A stretch of DNA of 64,000 bases, from the NCBI GenBank assembly GCA_946482005.1, contig CAMLPV010000005.1, positions 1 through 64,000 of the forward strand. The letters are read 5' to 3'. Of this stretch, positions 27,935 to 37,504 are shown piece after piece. A model generated the notes under the pieces. The model did not search any database and was not told the DNA's origin. It saw nothing but the letters and a program-made list of their open reading frames with translations. This DNA is from an uncultured Gilliamella sp. Its GTDB lineage: Bacteria; Pseudomonadota; Gammaproteobacteria; Enterobacterales; Orbaceae. Position 1 is the first letter of the stretch. Every line of letters starts with the position of its first letter. Position numbers and translations under genes: made by a program.

Positions 27935-29134
27935 ATGAATGACTATAAGAGCAGCTCCTGTTCCATAGCAGGGTCTATCTATGCTAATTACATTATTGAA
28001 AGTATCGCTTTAATCGTAATTATGCAATTTTCTGTCGAAATTTTAGCGCAACTTAACACTGATATAGTTGGTGTAGGTTATGTTGCTTCAGGAATAGGTG
28101 TTGGCAAAATATTGTTAATGTTTATTGGTGGAATACTCTCTGACAAATTTGGACGTAAACCATTTATCCTTATGGGGATGTGTTGTTACATAATCTTTTT
28201 TATTGGGATGCTTTTTTGTCATAATATAGATGTTGCATTCTTTTTGGCTATGTTTATTGGGGCAGGGAACTCATTTTTAGATACAGGTTCAATGCCAGCA
28301 TTAACCGAATGCTTTCCGCGTTCCGCAGGTACAGCGAGTGTTTTAATTAAAGCATTTATTTCAATGGGTACATTAGTCTTACCATTTATTGTTACTCTAT
28401 TCCATGCTTATGATTTATGGTATGGTTATGCTTTCCTTGGTTTTGTCGCTTGTATTGTTATAAATTTCTTATTTTTAACACCAAGAAAATTTCCTTCTAA
28501 AAATACGGTTATCTGTGGCAATGAAGGTCATAGTGACTATTTTATTGGCAAGCCAAATATTTTGTTTGAAGGATTTTTATTAATTATTATGGGCTTTACC
28601 ACTACAGCTACTTTTGTCATCATTTTACAGTGGTTACCAGCGATTGCCGAAAAAGGTATTGGAATGGATCCAATCGCCTCTAAACAATTGATTAGCTATT
28701 ATAGTATTGCATCAATAATTTCCGTGTTTACTACTGCTTATATTGTTAAAAAATTCATAAAACCAATTTATTGTATTATTATTCTGCCCCTACTATCAGC
28801 ATTAATTTTATTAATGTTCCTCTTTAATCTTAATTCGACAATGAGCTTAATAGCGGCAATTGGCATGGGATTGACAGCAGCCGGAGGTGTATTACAACTT
28901 ACCTTGGTTGTTATGCAACAATTATTTCCTAATCATAAAGGCTTTGCAGTTGGAACCATGTATACCCTAAGTGGCCTATCATTTATTGTTATCCCTTTAG
29001 TGGTACCAAAATTAGCAGTAACAAATGTTAGTTACGCCATCTTAGTTGATCTTGTCATCGCATCAACAAGTGTAATATTAGGTTTAATTGTTTATTCACG
29101 TTTCAAAAAAGTTATTGATATGACGAAAATTTAA
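27935..29134 (+). CDS. MFS transporter (YdiM/YdiN-like)
   Basis: This 399-aa inner-membrane protein of the major facilitator superfamily has about 12 helices. The conserved loop 2-3 motif is GGILSDKFGRKP (about 67-78). It is a paralogue of the MFS gene at 29740-30960: both share the FGRKPF motif, the DTG/DAG-PAL segment and the ATF segment. E. coli ydiM/ydiN sit beside ydiB-aroD, so a shikimate/quinate-type substrate is inferred from context. It ends in a hairpin terminator at 29161-29189. Confidence 0.85.
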   Translation: MNDYKSSSCSIAGSIYANYIIESIALIVIMQFSVEILAQLNTDIVGVGYVASGIGVGKILLMFIGGILSDKFGRKPFILMGMCCYIIFFIGMLFCHNIDVAFFLAMFIGAGNSFLDTGSMPALTECFPRSAGTASVLIKAFISMGTLVLPFIVTLFHAYDLWYGYAFLGFVACIVINFLFLTPRKFPSKNTVICGNEGHSDYFIGKPNILFEGFLLIIMGFTTTATFVIILQWLPAIAEKGIGMDPIASKQLISYYSIASIISVFTTAYIVKKFIKPIYCIIILPLLSALILLMFLFNLNSTMSLIAAIGMGLTAAGGVLQLTLVVMQQLFPNHKGFAVGTMYTLSGLSFIVIPLVVPKLAVTNVSYAILVDLVIASTSVILGLIVYSRFKKVIDMTKI

Positions 29135-29160
29135 TAACTTATTTGCGTCATAATTTTAAA

Positions 29161-29189
29161 AAAGCATCTTATTGCAATAAGGTGCTTTA
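29161..29189 (+). terminator. Terminator after the first MFS gene
   Basis: AAAGCATCTTATT pairs with AATAAGGTGCTTT (one T-G wobble) 27 nt after the MFS stop. The stem is A/T-flanked and fits an intrinsic terminator. Confidence 0.7.
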
Positions 29190-29241
29190 CCATTCATAAT
29201 AATGTTACTGCAAAATAATCGGCATCAGCATTATTAACTTT

Positions 29242-29622
29242 ATGGTTATTCCCAAAACAAAATCAAGTTGGATTTTAATAGGTAACTATCTAGTTTTGTC
29301 AGTAATCCTTGAGATAATTATTGATATTATCTATCCTAATTTCAGCCATATTTATGGTTCACATGCGAAAATTGGTTCCTATTTTTTAATGCTTATCCTG
29401 TGGATAATATATGGGATATATATACTTTCTAGGACTTAAACTAAATTATAAAAAGAGTTTATTGCACCATCTGTAATTTCTAGTGGCACTAATTACATTA
29501 AAGTGAAAGATACTAAATACACTTTTTTTGCCATTCCGATCCAATACGTTGGTTTATTATCTTTGATATTTGGGATTGTTATGCTATCGATACAAATCGT
29601 TTATCGATACCTATATTTATAA
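29242..29622 (+). pseudogene. Small membrane protein gene split by two in-frame stops
   Basis: A 65-aa ORF (29242-29439) encodes two hydrophobic helices. The same reading frame continues after stops at 29437-29439 and 29449-29451 and stays open to 29622, with another hydrophobic segment (AIPIQYVGLLSLIFGIVMLS) and no start of its own. This suggests either one former membrane protein of about 125 aa interrupted by stops, or a short gene followed by a startless remnant. I do not recognise the family, and no strong ribosome site precedes 29242. Confidence 0.45.
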
Positions 29623-29668
29623 TTTTTTATTAAGAGATTATCTACGGAAGGTTGTTGAATGATTAACC

Positions 29669-29702
29669 ACAAGTCTTACTCAACATACTTGTGGCTTTTT
29701 AT
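29669..29702. terminator. Terminator between the membrane remnant and the second MFS gene
   Basis: CCACAAGT pairs with ACTTGTGG across a loop and is followed on the plus strand by CTTTTTATT. It lies 38 nt beyond the 3-prime end of the minus-strand MFS gene and can serve the plus-strand side. Confidence 0.6.
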
Positions 29703-29739
29703 TAGTTAATCATTGTTGATTGTAATTGATAACACAATC

Positions 29740-30960
29740 TTATCTACGATTTGGTAGTTCAAAAATTTTATGATATCTAGCAATAATCACCAAGGCTAAA
29801 ATTGCCCCTAATACCGCAATAAAGGCGTCAAACAAGATAATATTAGCGATACTGGTTTTGGAAATAATTCCGGTCACAACTGGTATAGAGAAAGTAGCTA
29901 AACTAGAAGAGGTAAAGAAAATACCAAGGACTTTACCTTTACCTTCAGGATAAAATTCTGACATGGTGGTTAATGCTAATTGTAAAACTCCCCCAGCTGC
30001 TGTAAATCCTAAAATAAATCCACCTGCAATACATAAAGTTGGCGAAGGGAACAAGAATAAAACGAACAACATAATTGCCGATAAACAAGGATAAACAAAC
30101 ACTATATAAACCGGACGAATCCAGCTTTTAACTAATATTGAGGTTAAAATAACACTGGCTAATGTCCCAATAGCATAATAACTAATAGTTTGCGCAGATG
30201 CAGAAGGACTCATCATTGCAACCGATTCAGAGAATTTTGGTAACCATATTGATACTAAATAAAATGTCGCGGTTGATGTATAACCAATAATGATAAAACA
30301 AACACCTTCAATCCAAAAGTTAGCTTTTTGTTTTAATTTTGGTAATGGTTTGGTCTCTTGTTCGACGGATTCTTTTGCAATTTCTTCAGCTATTGGTTGT
30401 TTATGATTTGGGAAGGGCATTTTTAATACAGCTAAAGCATTAAGGGCTAAAATAGCAACGCAGAAAAGGAATGACCAACCATAATAAGCATTAGAAACGA
30501 TAATTATCGTCATCACAATCGGTAACACAAATTGTCCACCAGCAATGGCCGCTTTGGTTAAAATTGATGCTGTTCCGGTTGCCTTAGGAAATGATTCCAT
30601 TAATGCTGGGTAAGTACCTGCGTCTAGCGTTGAATTAGCAATACCACCTAAAACAGCAAACATAAATGCGACTTGGAGATTTGGGCTAATCAAAATGCCA
30701 AGCAAAAAGCCTATATAAAAAAGTCCACCTAAAAAAACGAATGGTTTACGACCAAATTTATCAGATAATGCCCCCATAACAAACAAAACTATTAAGCGTC
30801 CAATCCCTAAACCTGAGATTACATAAGCAATCCCCTCACTATCAGTATTGAATTGATTAGCCAAATAATTCATATTTTGGGCGAGAATGATTGCCCCCAT
30901 ACCATGAACAAAATAGTTCATGTATAAGCATATCGAAGTAGGGATATAGTTATTTTTCAT
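29740..30960 (-). CDS. MFS transporter (YdiN-like), paralogue of the 27.9 kb gene
   Basis: This 406-aa major facilitator protein has about 12 helices, with motif A MGALSDKFGRKPF (about 61-73) and a central charged loop (EEIAKESVEQETKPLPKLKQ) between helices 6 and 7. It is divergent from the TIM-barrel/ydiB/aroD genes (355-bp shared intergenic region), matching the E. coli ydiN/ydiB/aroD association. The likely role is uptake of quinate, shikimate or a related cyclic acid; this is inferred from context. Confidence 0.85.
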   Translation of the reverse strand: MKNNYIPTSICLYMNYFVHGMGAIILAQNMNYLANQFNTDSEGIAYVISGLGIGRLIVLFVMGALSDKFGRKPFVFLGGLFYIGFLLGILISPNLQVAFMFAVLGGIANSTLDAGTYPALMESFPKATGTASILTKAAIAGGQFVLPIVMTIIIVSNAYYGWSFLFCVAILALNALAVLKMPFPNHKQPIAEEIAKESVEQETKPLPKLKQKANFWIEGVCFIIIGYTSTATFYLVSIWLPKFSESVAMMSPSASAQTISYYAIGTLASVILTSILVKSWIRPVYIVFVYPCLSAIMLFVLFLFPSPTLCIAGGFILGFTAAGGVLQLALTTMSEFYPEGKGKVLGIFFTSSSLATFSIPVVTGIISKTSIANIILFDAFIAVLGAILALVIIARYHKIFELPNRR

Positions 30961-31315
30961 AGTGCATCCTTTGTTGAATAATTTAATTTTACAACTGTTA
31001 TGTCATTCCAATTATTAAAAACAATTTATTTTATAAAATAGTTTTTTAGTTACCGATAATTTAATTCGCATCTGATTACTGAGTAATTAATATCATTTTA
31101 TTTCTATAAATCAGTGAAATAGATTTTTTTTATTTTTCATTCCATAATCTTACCTAAATAATTTTAGCGATTATTTTATTTATTATGTATAAATTTATAA
31201 AAAAAATAAATTAAAATAACAAAATCTATAGATAAATTTATTTTATTGTTTTACATTATTAGCATCTTATTTTTACTAAATTCAGCTAAATTATTTAAAA
31301 TTTCAGGAGGATTGC
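30961..31315. other. Divergent promoter region of the shikimate-type cluster
   Basis: This is 355 bp of very AT-rich DNA (long A/T runs near 31190-31215) between divergent genes. No regulator gene and no clear palindrome is visible, so the cluster's regulator is not adjacent. Confidence 0.4.
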
Positions 31316-32137
31316 ATGGCAATTGAACGTCCTATAGGGCTTGCGGCCTTAACGGTATTAGATGTATCTCCAGCAAATCAAGTTATTGTGGCCGCAGAAG
31401 CTGGTTATACTCATGTTGGTTTAAGACTTATTCCTGCCACACCTACTGAGCCGGTTTATGCGACAGTTGGTGATACCCCATTAATTCGGGAAGTCGAGCG
31501 ACGATTAAAAGAGACAGGTATCAAAGTTTTAGATATTGAAATTTTTCGGCTCAAACCAGATACCCGAGTTATCAACTTTTTGCCGGTACTAGAAACAGGA
31601 GCTCGCTTAGGCGCAAGCCAAGTATTATTAGCCGGTAATGATCCTGATAAAAATCGTTTAGCGGATAATTTTGCACGGTTATGTGAAATTGCAGCCCCAT
31701 TAGGTATCGCAATCAATATTGAACCAATGCCTTGGACAGATATTCCTACCGTTAATTCTGGGGTAGAATTACTCAAAGCCGCCAACCAAAACAATCAAGG
31801 TATGATTATTGATCCATTGCATTTTGATCGTGGAGCTAATACTCTGGAGGACTTGCAGAAAGTACCTAAGGATTGTTGGCGCTATATGCAATTATGCGAT
31901 GGAACTAAAGAGAAACCAAAAGATACCGAAGGATTACTTTATCAGGCAAGAAATTATCGATTATCACCGGGACGTGGCGGCATTGATTTAGTATCATTAT
32001 TAAAAGCTTTACCAGAAATGCCGATTTCAATTGAATGTTGTAATGATGAATTTGCGTTGAGTCATTCTCCAATTGAACGAGCTAAAATGTATCTTGAAGA
32101 TACCAAAAAATTACTTAAACAAGTCGCTGAATCTTAA
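31316..32137 (+). CDS. Sugar-phosphate isomerase/epimerase-type TIM-barrel protein (AP endonuclease 2 fold)
   Basis: This 273-aa xylose-isomerase-like TIM barrel has metal-ligand acidic residues in INIEPMPW (about 141-148), IIDPLHFDRG (about 164-173) and SIECCNDE (about 240-247). An AGGAGG ribosome site precedes the ATG. The fold includes IolE/IolI, hydroxypyruvate isomerases and 3-dehydroshikimate dehydratases. In this setting, next to ydiB and aroD, dehydroshikimate dehydration or an isomerisation of a cyclic acid is possible. No protocatechuate ring-cleavage gene is present to support the former. Confidence 0.75.
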   Translation: MAIERPIGLAALTVLDVSPANQVIVAAEAGYTHVGLRLIPATPTEPVYATVGDTPLIREVERRLKETGIKVLDIEIFRLKPDTRVINFLPVLETGARLGASQVLLAGNDPDKNRLADNFARLCEIAAPLGIAINIEPMPWTDIPTVNSGVELLKAANQNNQGMIIDPLHFDRGANTLEDLQKVPKDCWRYMQLCDGTKEKPKDTEGLLYQARNYRLSPGRGGIDLVSLLKALPEMPISIECCNDEFALSHSPIERAKMYLEDTKKLLKQVAES

Positions 32138-32159
32138 TAATAACTAATTGGAGAGAAGT

Positions 32160-33032
32160 ATGAGAGCAAACATCGATGGACATTTTTTATTAATCGGACT
32201 AATGGCTTATCCAATTCGACATAGCTTATCACCGAAAATGCAAAATATAATTTATTCTAAACTAGACGTTCCTTATGTCTATTTAGCTTTTGAGGTGACA
32301 CAAGAAAAATTACCTGATGCGATAAAAGGATTACGCGCATTAGGTTTGCGAGGTAGTGCGGTATCAATGCCAAATAAACAACTGGTCTGCCAATATTTAG
32401 ATAAATTAACACCGGCTGTTGAGCTTATTGGCGCTTGTAATACCATTTCTAATGATGACGGTGTTCTAACCGGATATAACACGGATGGAATGGGATACAT
32501 GCGTTCATTAAAAGAGGCAGGTGTTGATATTATTGGTAAAAAAATGACATTACTTGGTGGTGGTGGTGCCGCAAGCGCTATTGCTGTACAGGCTGCACTC
32601 GACGGCGTTAAAGCGATTTCTATTTTCAACCAAAAAGATGAGTGCTTTGATAAAATTGTTGAAATAGCTAAGCGAATCAATGAAAAAACTGATTGTAAAG
32701 CCACGGTTTATGATTTAGATGATCAAGCTAAATTGCGTCAAGAAATCGCTGAAAGCGCCGTATTATGCAATGCTACTGGTGTCGGTATGAAACCGTTAGA
32801 AGGACAGAGTCTGATTACCGATCCTAGCATGTTAAGGAAAGATCTCGTTGTAACCGATTGTATTTATAGCCCACGTAAAACAAAATTACTGGAAATTGCC
32901 GAAGCACAAGGTTGTAAAACTTTAAACGGTATCGGAATGATGTTATGGCAAGGTCATGCACAAATAAAAATTTGGACAGGACAAGATGCTCCGATTGATT
33001 ATGTAAAAGAAAAAATGGGTTTTAATGACTAA
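32160..33032 (+). CDS. ydiB: Quinate/shikimate dehydrogenase (YdiB type)
   Basis: This enzyme interconverts shikimate/3-dehydroshikimate and quinate/3-dehydroquinate with NAD or NADP. The 290 aa align closely with E. coli YdiB from IGLMAYPIRHSLSP to the C-terminal YVKEKMGF. The catalytic lysine is in SMPNKQL (about 71) and the aspartate in YNTDG (about 107). The Rossmann loop is LLGGGGAASA (about 131-140). A TTG at 32148 is in frame, but GGAGAG at 32150-32155 serves the ATG at 32160. It is 22 nt downstream of the TIM-barrel gene, in the same operon. Confidence 0.9.
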   Translation: MRANIDGHFLLIGLMAYPIRHSLSPKMQNIIYSKLDVPYVYLAFEVTQEKLPDAIKGLRALGLRGSAVSMPNKQLVCQYLDKLTPAVELIGACNTISNDDGVLTGYNTDGMGYMRSLKEAGVDIIGKKMTLLGGGGAASAIAVQAALDGVKAISIFNQKDECFDKIVEIAKRINEKTDCKATVYDLDDQAKLRQEIAESAVLCNATGVGMKPLEGQSLITDPSMLRKDLVVTDCIYSPRKTKLLEIAEAQGCKTLNGIGMMLWQGHAQIKIWTGQDAPIDYVKEKMGFND

Positions 33033-33139
33033 AAAATTTTAGTTAACTTAATATAATTAATATAAATATTAATATCAGCATAAATTATCCTCTTAATAAT
33101 TTTGATTAAGAGTAAAGAAAAAAATAAATTGGTGATCAG

Positions 33140-33904
33140 ATGACAAAGATTACAGTAAAAGGTTTAGATATAGGCGTTGGAGCGCCTAAGATTATCGTTC
33201 CAATTGTAGGTAAAACAGAACAAGAGTTAGTAAATGAAGCTGAATTTTTAACGCAAATCGATTTCGATATGGTTGAATGGCGAGTGGATCATTTTCAAAA
33301 TGTTGATGATGTTGAAAAAGTAAAACAAACAGCAAACAAATTACACGCAATCATTGGTCACAAACCAATTTTATTCACATTTCGAACCGCTAATGAAGGA
33401 GGTGTCTATCCTGCTTCGGTCGAATTTTATATCAATCTAAATAAACAGATGATTAAAACTGGCTTGATAGATCTTGTCGATATCGAAGTTTTCACTGGTG
33501 ATCAATATGTTGAAGAAATTGTTGAATTAGCTCATCAACATAACGTTTTAGTTATTGCTTCAAATCATGATTTTGATAAGACACCAGCAAAAGATGAAAT
33601 CGTCGCAAGATTACGCAAAATGCAAGATCTCGGTGTAGACATTCCGAAAATCGCAGTAATGCCGCGTTCGCGTGAAGATGTCATTAACTTACTGACCGCA
33701 ACAGCTGAAATGAAAGACAAATATGCGCGTAAACCACTCATTACCATGTCAATGGCAGGAAAAGGCGCAATTAGTCGAGTTGCTGGTGAAACCTTTGGTT
33801 CTGACCTTACCTTCGGCGCAGCAAAAAATGCTTCAGCACCTGGGCAGCTTGATGTTAAAGAGCTAAGACAAATTTTGAATATTTTACATAGAAGTTTAGC
33901 TTAA
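33140..33904 (+). CDS. aroD: 3-Dehydroquinate dehydratase, type I
   Basis: This class I Schiff-base enzyme interconverts 3-dehydroquinate and 3-dehydroshikimate. The 254 aa are similar to E. coli AroD throughout. The catalytic histidine is H143 in SNHDF, the Schiff-base lysine is K170 in IPKIAVMP, and MSMAGKGAISR with APGQ near the C-terminus forms the substrate lid. It follows ydiB by about 107 nt. Together with YdiB it can channel quinate or shikimate into or out of the aromatic pathway. Confidence 0.95.
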   Translation: MTKITVKGLDIGVGAPKIIVPIVGKTEQELVNEAEFLTQIDFDMVEWRVDHFQNVDDVEKVKQTANKLHAIIGHKPILFTFRTANEGGVYPASVEFYINLNKQMIKTGLIDLVDIEVFTGDQYVEEIVELAHQHNVLVIASNHDFDKTPAKDEIVARLRKMQDLGVDIPKIAVMPRSREDVINLLTATAEMKDKYARKPLITMSMAGKGAISRVAGETFGSDLTFGAAKNASAPGQLDVKELRQILNILHRSLA

Positions 33905-34049
33905 AAATAATGACTTTCTTACAAATAATCTAAAAAAATTAAGTGATTAAAAAGTTTGTTGTGAAGCAAGTCAAAGATATAAACCGTCAAGTTAAAATGA
34001 TTAATCGTAAATAACGACGATTAATATAAAGATAATATTAGGAGTCTGT

Positions 34050-34889
34050 ATGAATAATAATTGGTTAGGTTTAGAGGGGGATGTCTGCGTCATCACTGGT
34101 GCGGTCGGTGGTATGGGGGCGGAAATTTGCCGGGAATTTGCTAAACAAAAAGCAAATTTAGTACTGATCGATCTTAATGAAACCAAATGCCAAGATTTTG
34201 CCTCTGAATTAGCCAAAGAATACGGCATCAAAGCCATAGGTTTGGCTTGTAATACCACTGATGAAAAAAGTGTGGATAATGCCGTTGCTTTAGTTAAGCA
34301 ACAGTTCGGCCGGTGTGATGTACTGGTTAATACTGCTGCTATTTTAAAATTCTGTCCGTTGGAAGATTTACCGCTTGATGAATGGCAATTAACTATTGAT
34401 GTCAACATGACTGGTTACTTCCTTATGTCGCAACGTTTTGGTCGTATGATGATCGAACAAAAATCTGGTCGCATGGTGCATATTTCAACCGTAGCTTCAC
34501 ATACGCCAGAAACCTATAGTGGCGCATATAGCCCAACGAAAGCCGCTATTTCCATGTTATCAAAACAAATTGCTGCCGAATGGGGACAATTTGGCATTCG
34601 TTCTAACGCTGTTTGCCCATGTTTTGTTAAAACTCCATTGTCAAAAAAATTCTATGAAGATAAAGAAGTAGAAGAAGGCCGTACACGAATGATTGCCAGT
34701 CGTCGTATTGGTGAAACAATTGATATTGCAAATGCTGTTTTATATTTAGCCAGCAAACGTTCAGATTATTCTAATGGTACTGAATTAGTTGTCGATGGCG
34801 GTTATGAAATCATGTTAGGTGACTTAGTGCCAAGACCTGGTGGGCGCCGTCAATTTGCTATTAATTCACGTCAAGCGAATAAAAGCTAA
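34050..34889 (+). CDS. Short-chain dehydrogenase/reductase
   Basis: This 279-aa classical SDR has the NAD(P)-binding TGAVGGMG at 17-24, an NTAAIL-like segment near 92, and catalytic S, Y and K with YSPTKAA near 160. It has an ordinary AGGAG ribosome site and lies 145 nt after aroD on the same strand. A strong terminator follows at about 34940. In the cluster it most likely oxidises or reduces a ring hydroxyl of a quinate/shikimate derivative. The substrate is inference. Confidence 0.85.
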   Translation: MNNNWLGLEGDVCVITGAVGGMGAEICREFAKQKANLVLIDLNETKCQDFASELAKEYGIKAIGLACNTTDEKSVDNAVALVKQQFGRCDVLVNTAAILKFCPLEDLPLDEWQLTIDVNMTGYFLMSQRFGRMMIEQKSGRMVHISTVASHTPETYSGAYSPTKAAISMLSKQIAAEWGQFGIRSNAVCPCFVKTPLSKKFYEDKEVEEGRTRMIASRRIGETIDIANAVLYLASKRSDYSNGTELVVDGGYEIMLGDLVPRPGGRRQFAINSRQANKS

Positions 34890-34939
34890 ACGCCCGCAAT
34901 CATCTCATTATCTAACCTTAATTAGATCAATTTCTACCA

Positions 34940-34968
34940 TAACACCACTTAAAGAGTGGTGTTTTCTA
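34940..34968 (+). terminator. Rho-independent terminator after the SDR gene
   Basis: AACACCACT pairs with AGTGGTGTT around TAAAG and is followed by TTCT. It ends the ydiB-aroD-SDR transcript. Confidence 0.85.
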
Positions 34969-35298
34969 TTTAAAAAATAAATAAAAAATATAAAAAATAT
35001 TTATAAATTCAATAAAAAATAAACTGAATTTTGTTTGAAACACATTTGCATGTGATCATTCAATAATGATGGTAACTTGTTGTATTGAAAATTTTTAATT
35101 CATTGATCAACAGGTAAATTAAGCTAATTTTGTTACTAAAATAGAACCAAAAACTCATAACTATTTGATAAATAATAACTCTATTTTTAATTTATCTATA
35201 GAAAAAATATATAAATTAATTGAAAAATAAAGAATATATTTATTGATAAATTGTGTATAATAGGGGTAATCGAATATCAATTTAAAATTAAAAGTAAG

Positions 35299-35316
35299 CA
35301 CAACTCCAGAGTTGTG
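35299..35316. promoter_or_regulatory. Inverted repeat just upstream of the flavin reductase gene
   Basis: CACAACTC-CA-GAGTTGTG is a perfect 8+8 inverted repeat ending 20 nt before the ATG at 35337 and directly ahead of the GAGGGAG ribosome site. It may be an operator or a 5-prime UTR hairpin. Confidence 0.5.
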
Positions 35317-35336
35317 TGATGGTATGAGGGAGTAAC

Positions 35337-37376
35337 ATGAGCGATTTCTCTTCAATTTTTCAACCTATCACAATTAAACGCACCACGATTAAAAATCGAA
35401 TTGTAATGCCACCGATTGGAACTAACTTTGCAACCCTAAGTGGTGAATTTGTTGATGATCATATACAGTATTATGAACAACGAGCCAAAGGGGGAACAGG
35501 ATTAATTATTCTGGAAAACGTCTGTATTGATTATCCATATGGTACAAATGGGACAACACAACTGCGCATTGATAATGACCAGTATATACCAGGACTATTT
35601 CGATTTACTGAACGTATGCATAAACACGGCGCAACCGTCGCAGTACAAATCAACCATGCTGGGGCCTCAGCCTATTTTGGACGACTAAACGGCTTGCAGC
35701 CTATTTCTGCATCAAATATTCCATCAAAAACGGGTGGCAATGCTCCAAGACCTATGTCAGTCGATGAAATTTATTATGTGGTAAAACAATATGGCTTAGC
35801 AGCATCAAGAGTACAACGAGCAGGATTTGATGCTGTCGAAATTCATGCCGGACACTCCTACTTACTGAGTCAATTCTTATCACCATTATTTAACAAACGT
35901 ACTGACGAATTCGGTGGAAGTGTCGAAAATCGTGCACGAATTGTTCGTATGGTCATCGATGAAATTCGTAAACATGTTGGTCCTAATTTTTTAATTATGT
36001 TACGTTTTAGTGCTGATGATTTTATTGAAGGTGGTAATAGTCTAGAAGATACATTAGAAATTCTAGAATACTTAAATGAAGGTGTTGATATCTTTGACGT
36101 ATCAGCAGCTCAAAATGACACTTTATTTATGCAAATCGATCAAATGAACTTACCAGATGGTTGGCGCTCATATATGGCGAAAGCAGTAAAAGATAAATTC
36201 AACAAACCAACCATTGCCTCAGGGAATTTCCGTGATCCAAAAATTATTGCTGATACCATAGCAAACGGCGTTGCCGATTTTGTTGTAATGGGACGAGGTT
36301 TAATTGCCGAACCTTATTGGGTTGAAAAAGTTAAAAATAACGAAATTGATACCTTAAGACGTTGTATATCATGTAATATCGGATGTGCTGATCATCGAAT
36401 TGCCAAATCTAAACCAATACGCTGTACAGTAAATCCTGATATTATCAGTTATGAAGATTATAAACGTTATCAAATAACCGCACCACTTAATGTTGTGGTT
36501 ATAGGGGGCGGGACAGCTGGGCTTGAAGCTGCTGCCACCGCAGCTGAAGTTGGTTGTAACGTAACCTTATATGAAGAAAAATCATTTCTTGGTGGCTTAT
36601 CATCCATTATTTCTCGTTTTCCTTATAAACGTCGTATAGCGGATCTTCCAAAATTTTTGATCAACCGTATTAACAAATTAGATAATGTCACAATCCATTT
36701 AAATACCAAAGCAACGCCAGAAATGGTGGCTAGTCATCACCCTGATCTGGTTGTTGCAGCCACAGGTGCTAAGGCTCTATTGCCTCCTATCAAAGGATTA
36801 CATGAACAGTTAGCAAAAGAGAAACGCAACGTCTTCTCAATTTTTGATCTTATGGACAATTTTGAATACTTTACTGATATTCCTGATAAAAAAATTGTCG
36901 TCATCGGAGGAGGGGCTGTTGGTTTAGATGTGGTTGAATATTTCTCTGAAAATAAAGCCAAAAGTACCACTATTGTTGAAATGCAGACGGCATTAGCAAA
37001 AGACTTAGATATGATTGGCCGTTTATCAATGATGAGAATGATTGATGATAATCACGTCAACGTAATGTTAGAAACTACATTACAAGAAGTTAAAGAAGAT
37101 CGCTTTATTGTTTCTCGAAATGATCAAATTGAAGAACTTGATTTCGACTATGGATTTGTCTGCTTAGGTTTAACCCCTGTGTCAGAATTTACTGAACAAT
37201 TCCGACAACATGCCGATAAAAACCACTATCAATTCCAACAAATTGGTGATTGCAAACAAGCAAGAAAATTAATTGATGGAATGCGAGAAGGTCGTGATGT
37301 TATCGCTGCTATTCAATCTATAGAAAGAAGTCGAGCACATAATATTCGTGGTGTAGATGTTAACTATGCTATCTAG
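35337..37376 (+). CDS. FMN/4Fe-4S/FAD NADH-dependent enoate-type reductase (2,4-dienoyl-CoA reductase family)
   Basis: This 679-aa multi-cofactor reductase has an N-terminal Old-Yellow-Enzyme TIM barrel at about 1-340 (KNRIVMPPIGTNFATLSG, AVEIHAGHSYLLSQFLSP). A 4Fe-4S cysteine set, C343, C346, C350 (RRCISCNIGC) and a fourth near 362 in IRCTVNP, follows. An FAD domain begins at VVIGGGTAGLEAA near 384, and an NAD-binding VVIGGGAVGLDVVEY is near 521. Relatives include FadH and anaerobic enoate, bile-acid and phenylacrylate reductases. It is adjacent to the quinate/shikimate genes but in its own transcript, so it may reduce a ring double bond such as that of shikimate. That substrate is inference. 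Confidence 0.87.
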   Translation: MSDFSSIFQPITIKRTTIKNRIVMPPIGTNFATLSGEFVDDHIQYYEQRAKGGTGLIILENVCIDYPYGTNGTTQLRIDNDQYIPGLFRFTERMHKHGATVAVQINHAGASAYFGRLNGLQPISASNIPSKTGGNAPRPMSVDEIYYVVKQYGLAASRVQRAGFDAVEIHAGHSYLLSQFLSPLFNKRTDEFGGSVENRARIVRMVIDEIRKHVGPNFLIMLRFSADDFIEGGNSLEDTLEILEYLNEGVDIFDVSAAQNDTLFMQIDQMNLPDGWRSYMAKAVKDKFNKPTIASGNFRDPKIIADTIANGVADFVVMGRGLIAEPYWVEKVKNNEIDTLRRCISCNIGCADHRIAKSKPIRCTVNPDIISYEDYKRYQITAPLNVVVIGGGTAGLEAAATAAEVGCNVTLYEEKSFLGGLSSIISRFPYKRRIADLPKFLINRINKLDNVTIHLNTKATPEMVASHHPDLVVAATGAKALLPPIKGLHEQLAKEKRNVFSIFDLMDNFEYFTDIPDKKIVVIGGGAVGLDVVEYFSENKAKSTTIVEMQTALAKDLDMIGRLSMMRMIDDNHVNVMLETTLQEVKEDRFIVSRNDQIEELDFDYGFVCLGLTPVSEFTEQFRQHADKNHYQFQQIGDCKQARKLIDGMREGRDVIAAIQSIERSRAHNIRGVDVNYAI

Positions 37377-37458
37377 TTATGTTATCTAACTATATCAGTA
37401 AGCTATGTGACTATCAACGCTTCTAGCTTGTTTATTCCTCAATAGAATAATCATTAAA

Positions 37459-37481
37459 AGGGAACCTATAATGCGTTCCCT
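37459..37481 (-). terminator. Hairpin between the reductase and the VOC remnant
   Basis: AGGGAAC pairs with GTTCCCT around a 9-nt loop. The T-run is on the minus-strand side, so it reads best as the terminator of the decayed minus-strand VOC gene. Confidence 0.55.
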
Positions 37482-37504
37482 ACTATACAATCTAATAGTA
37501 AACC

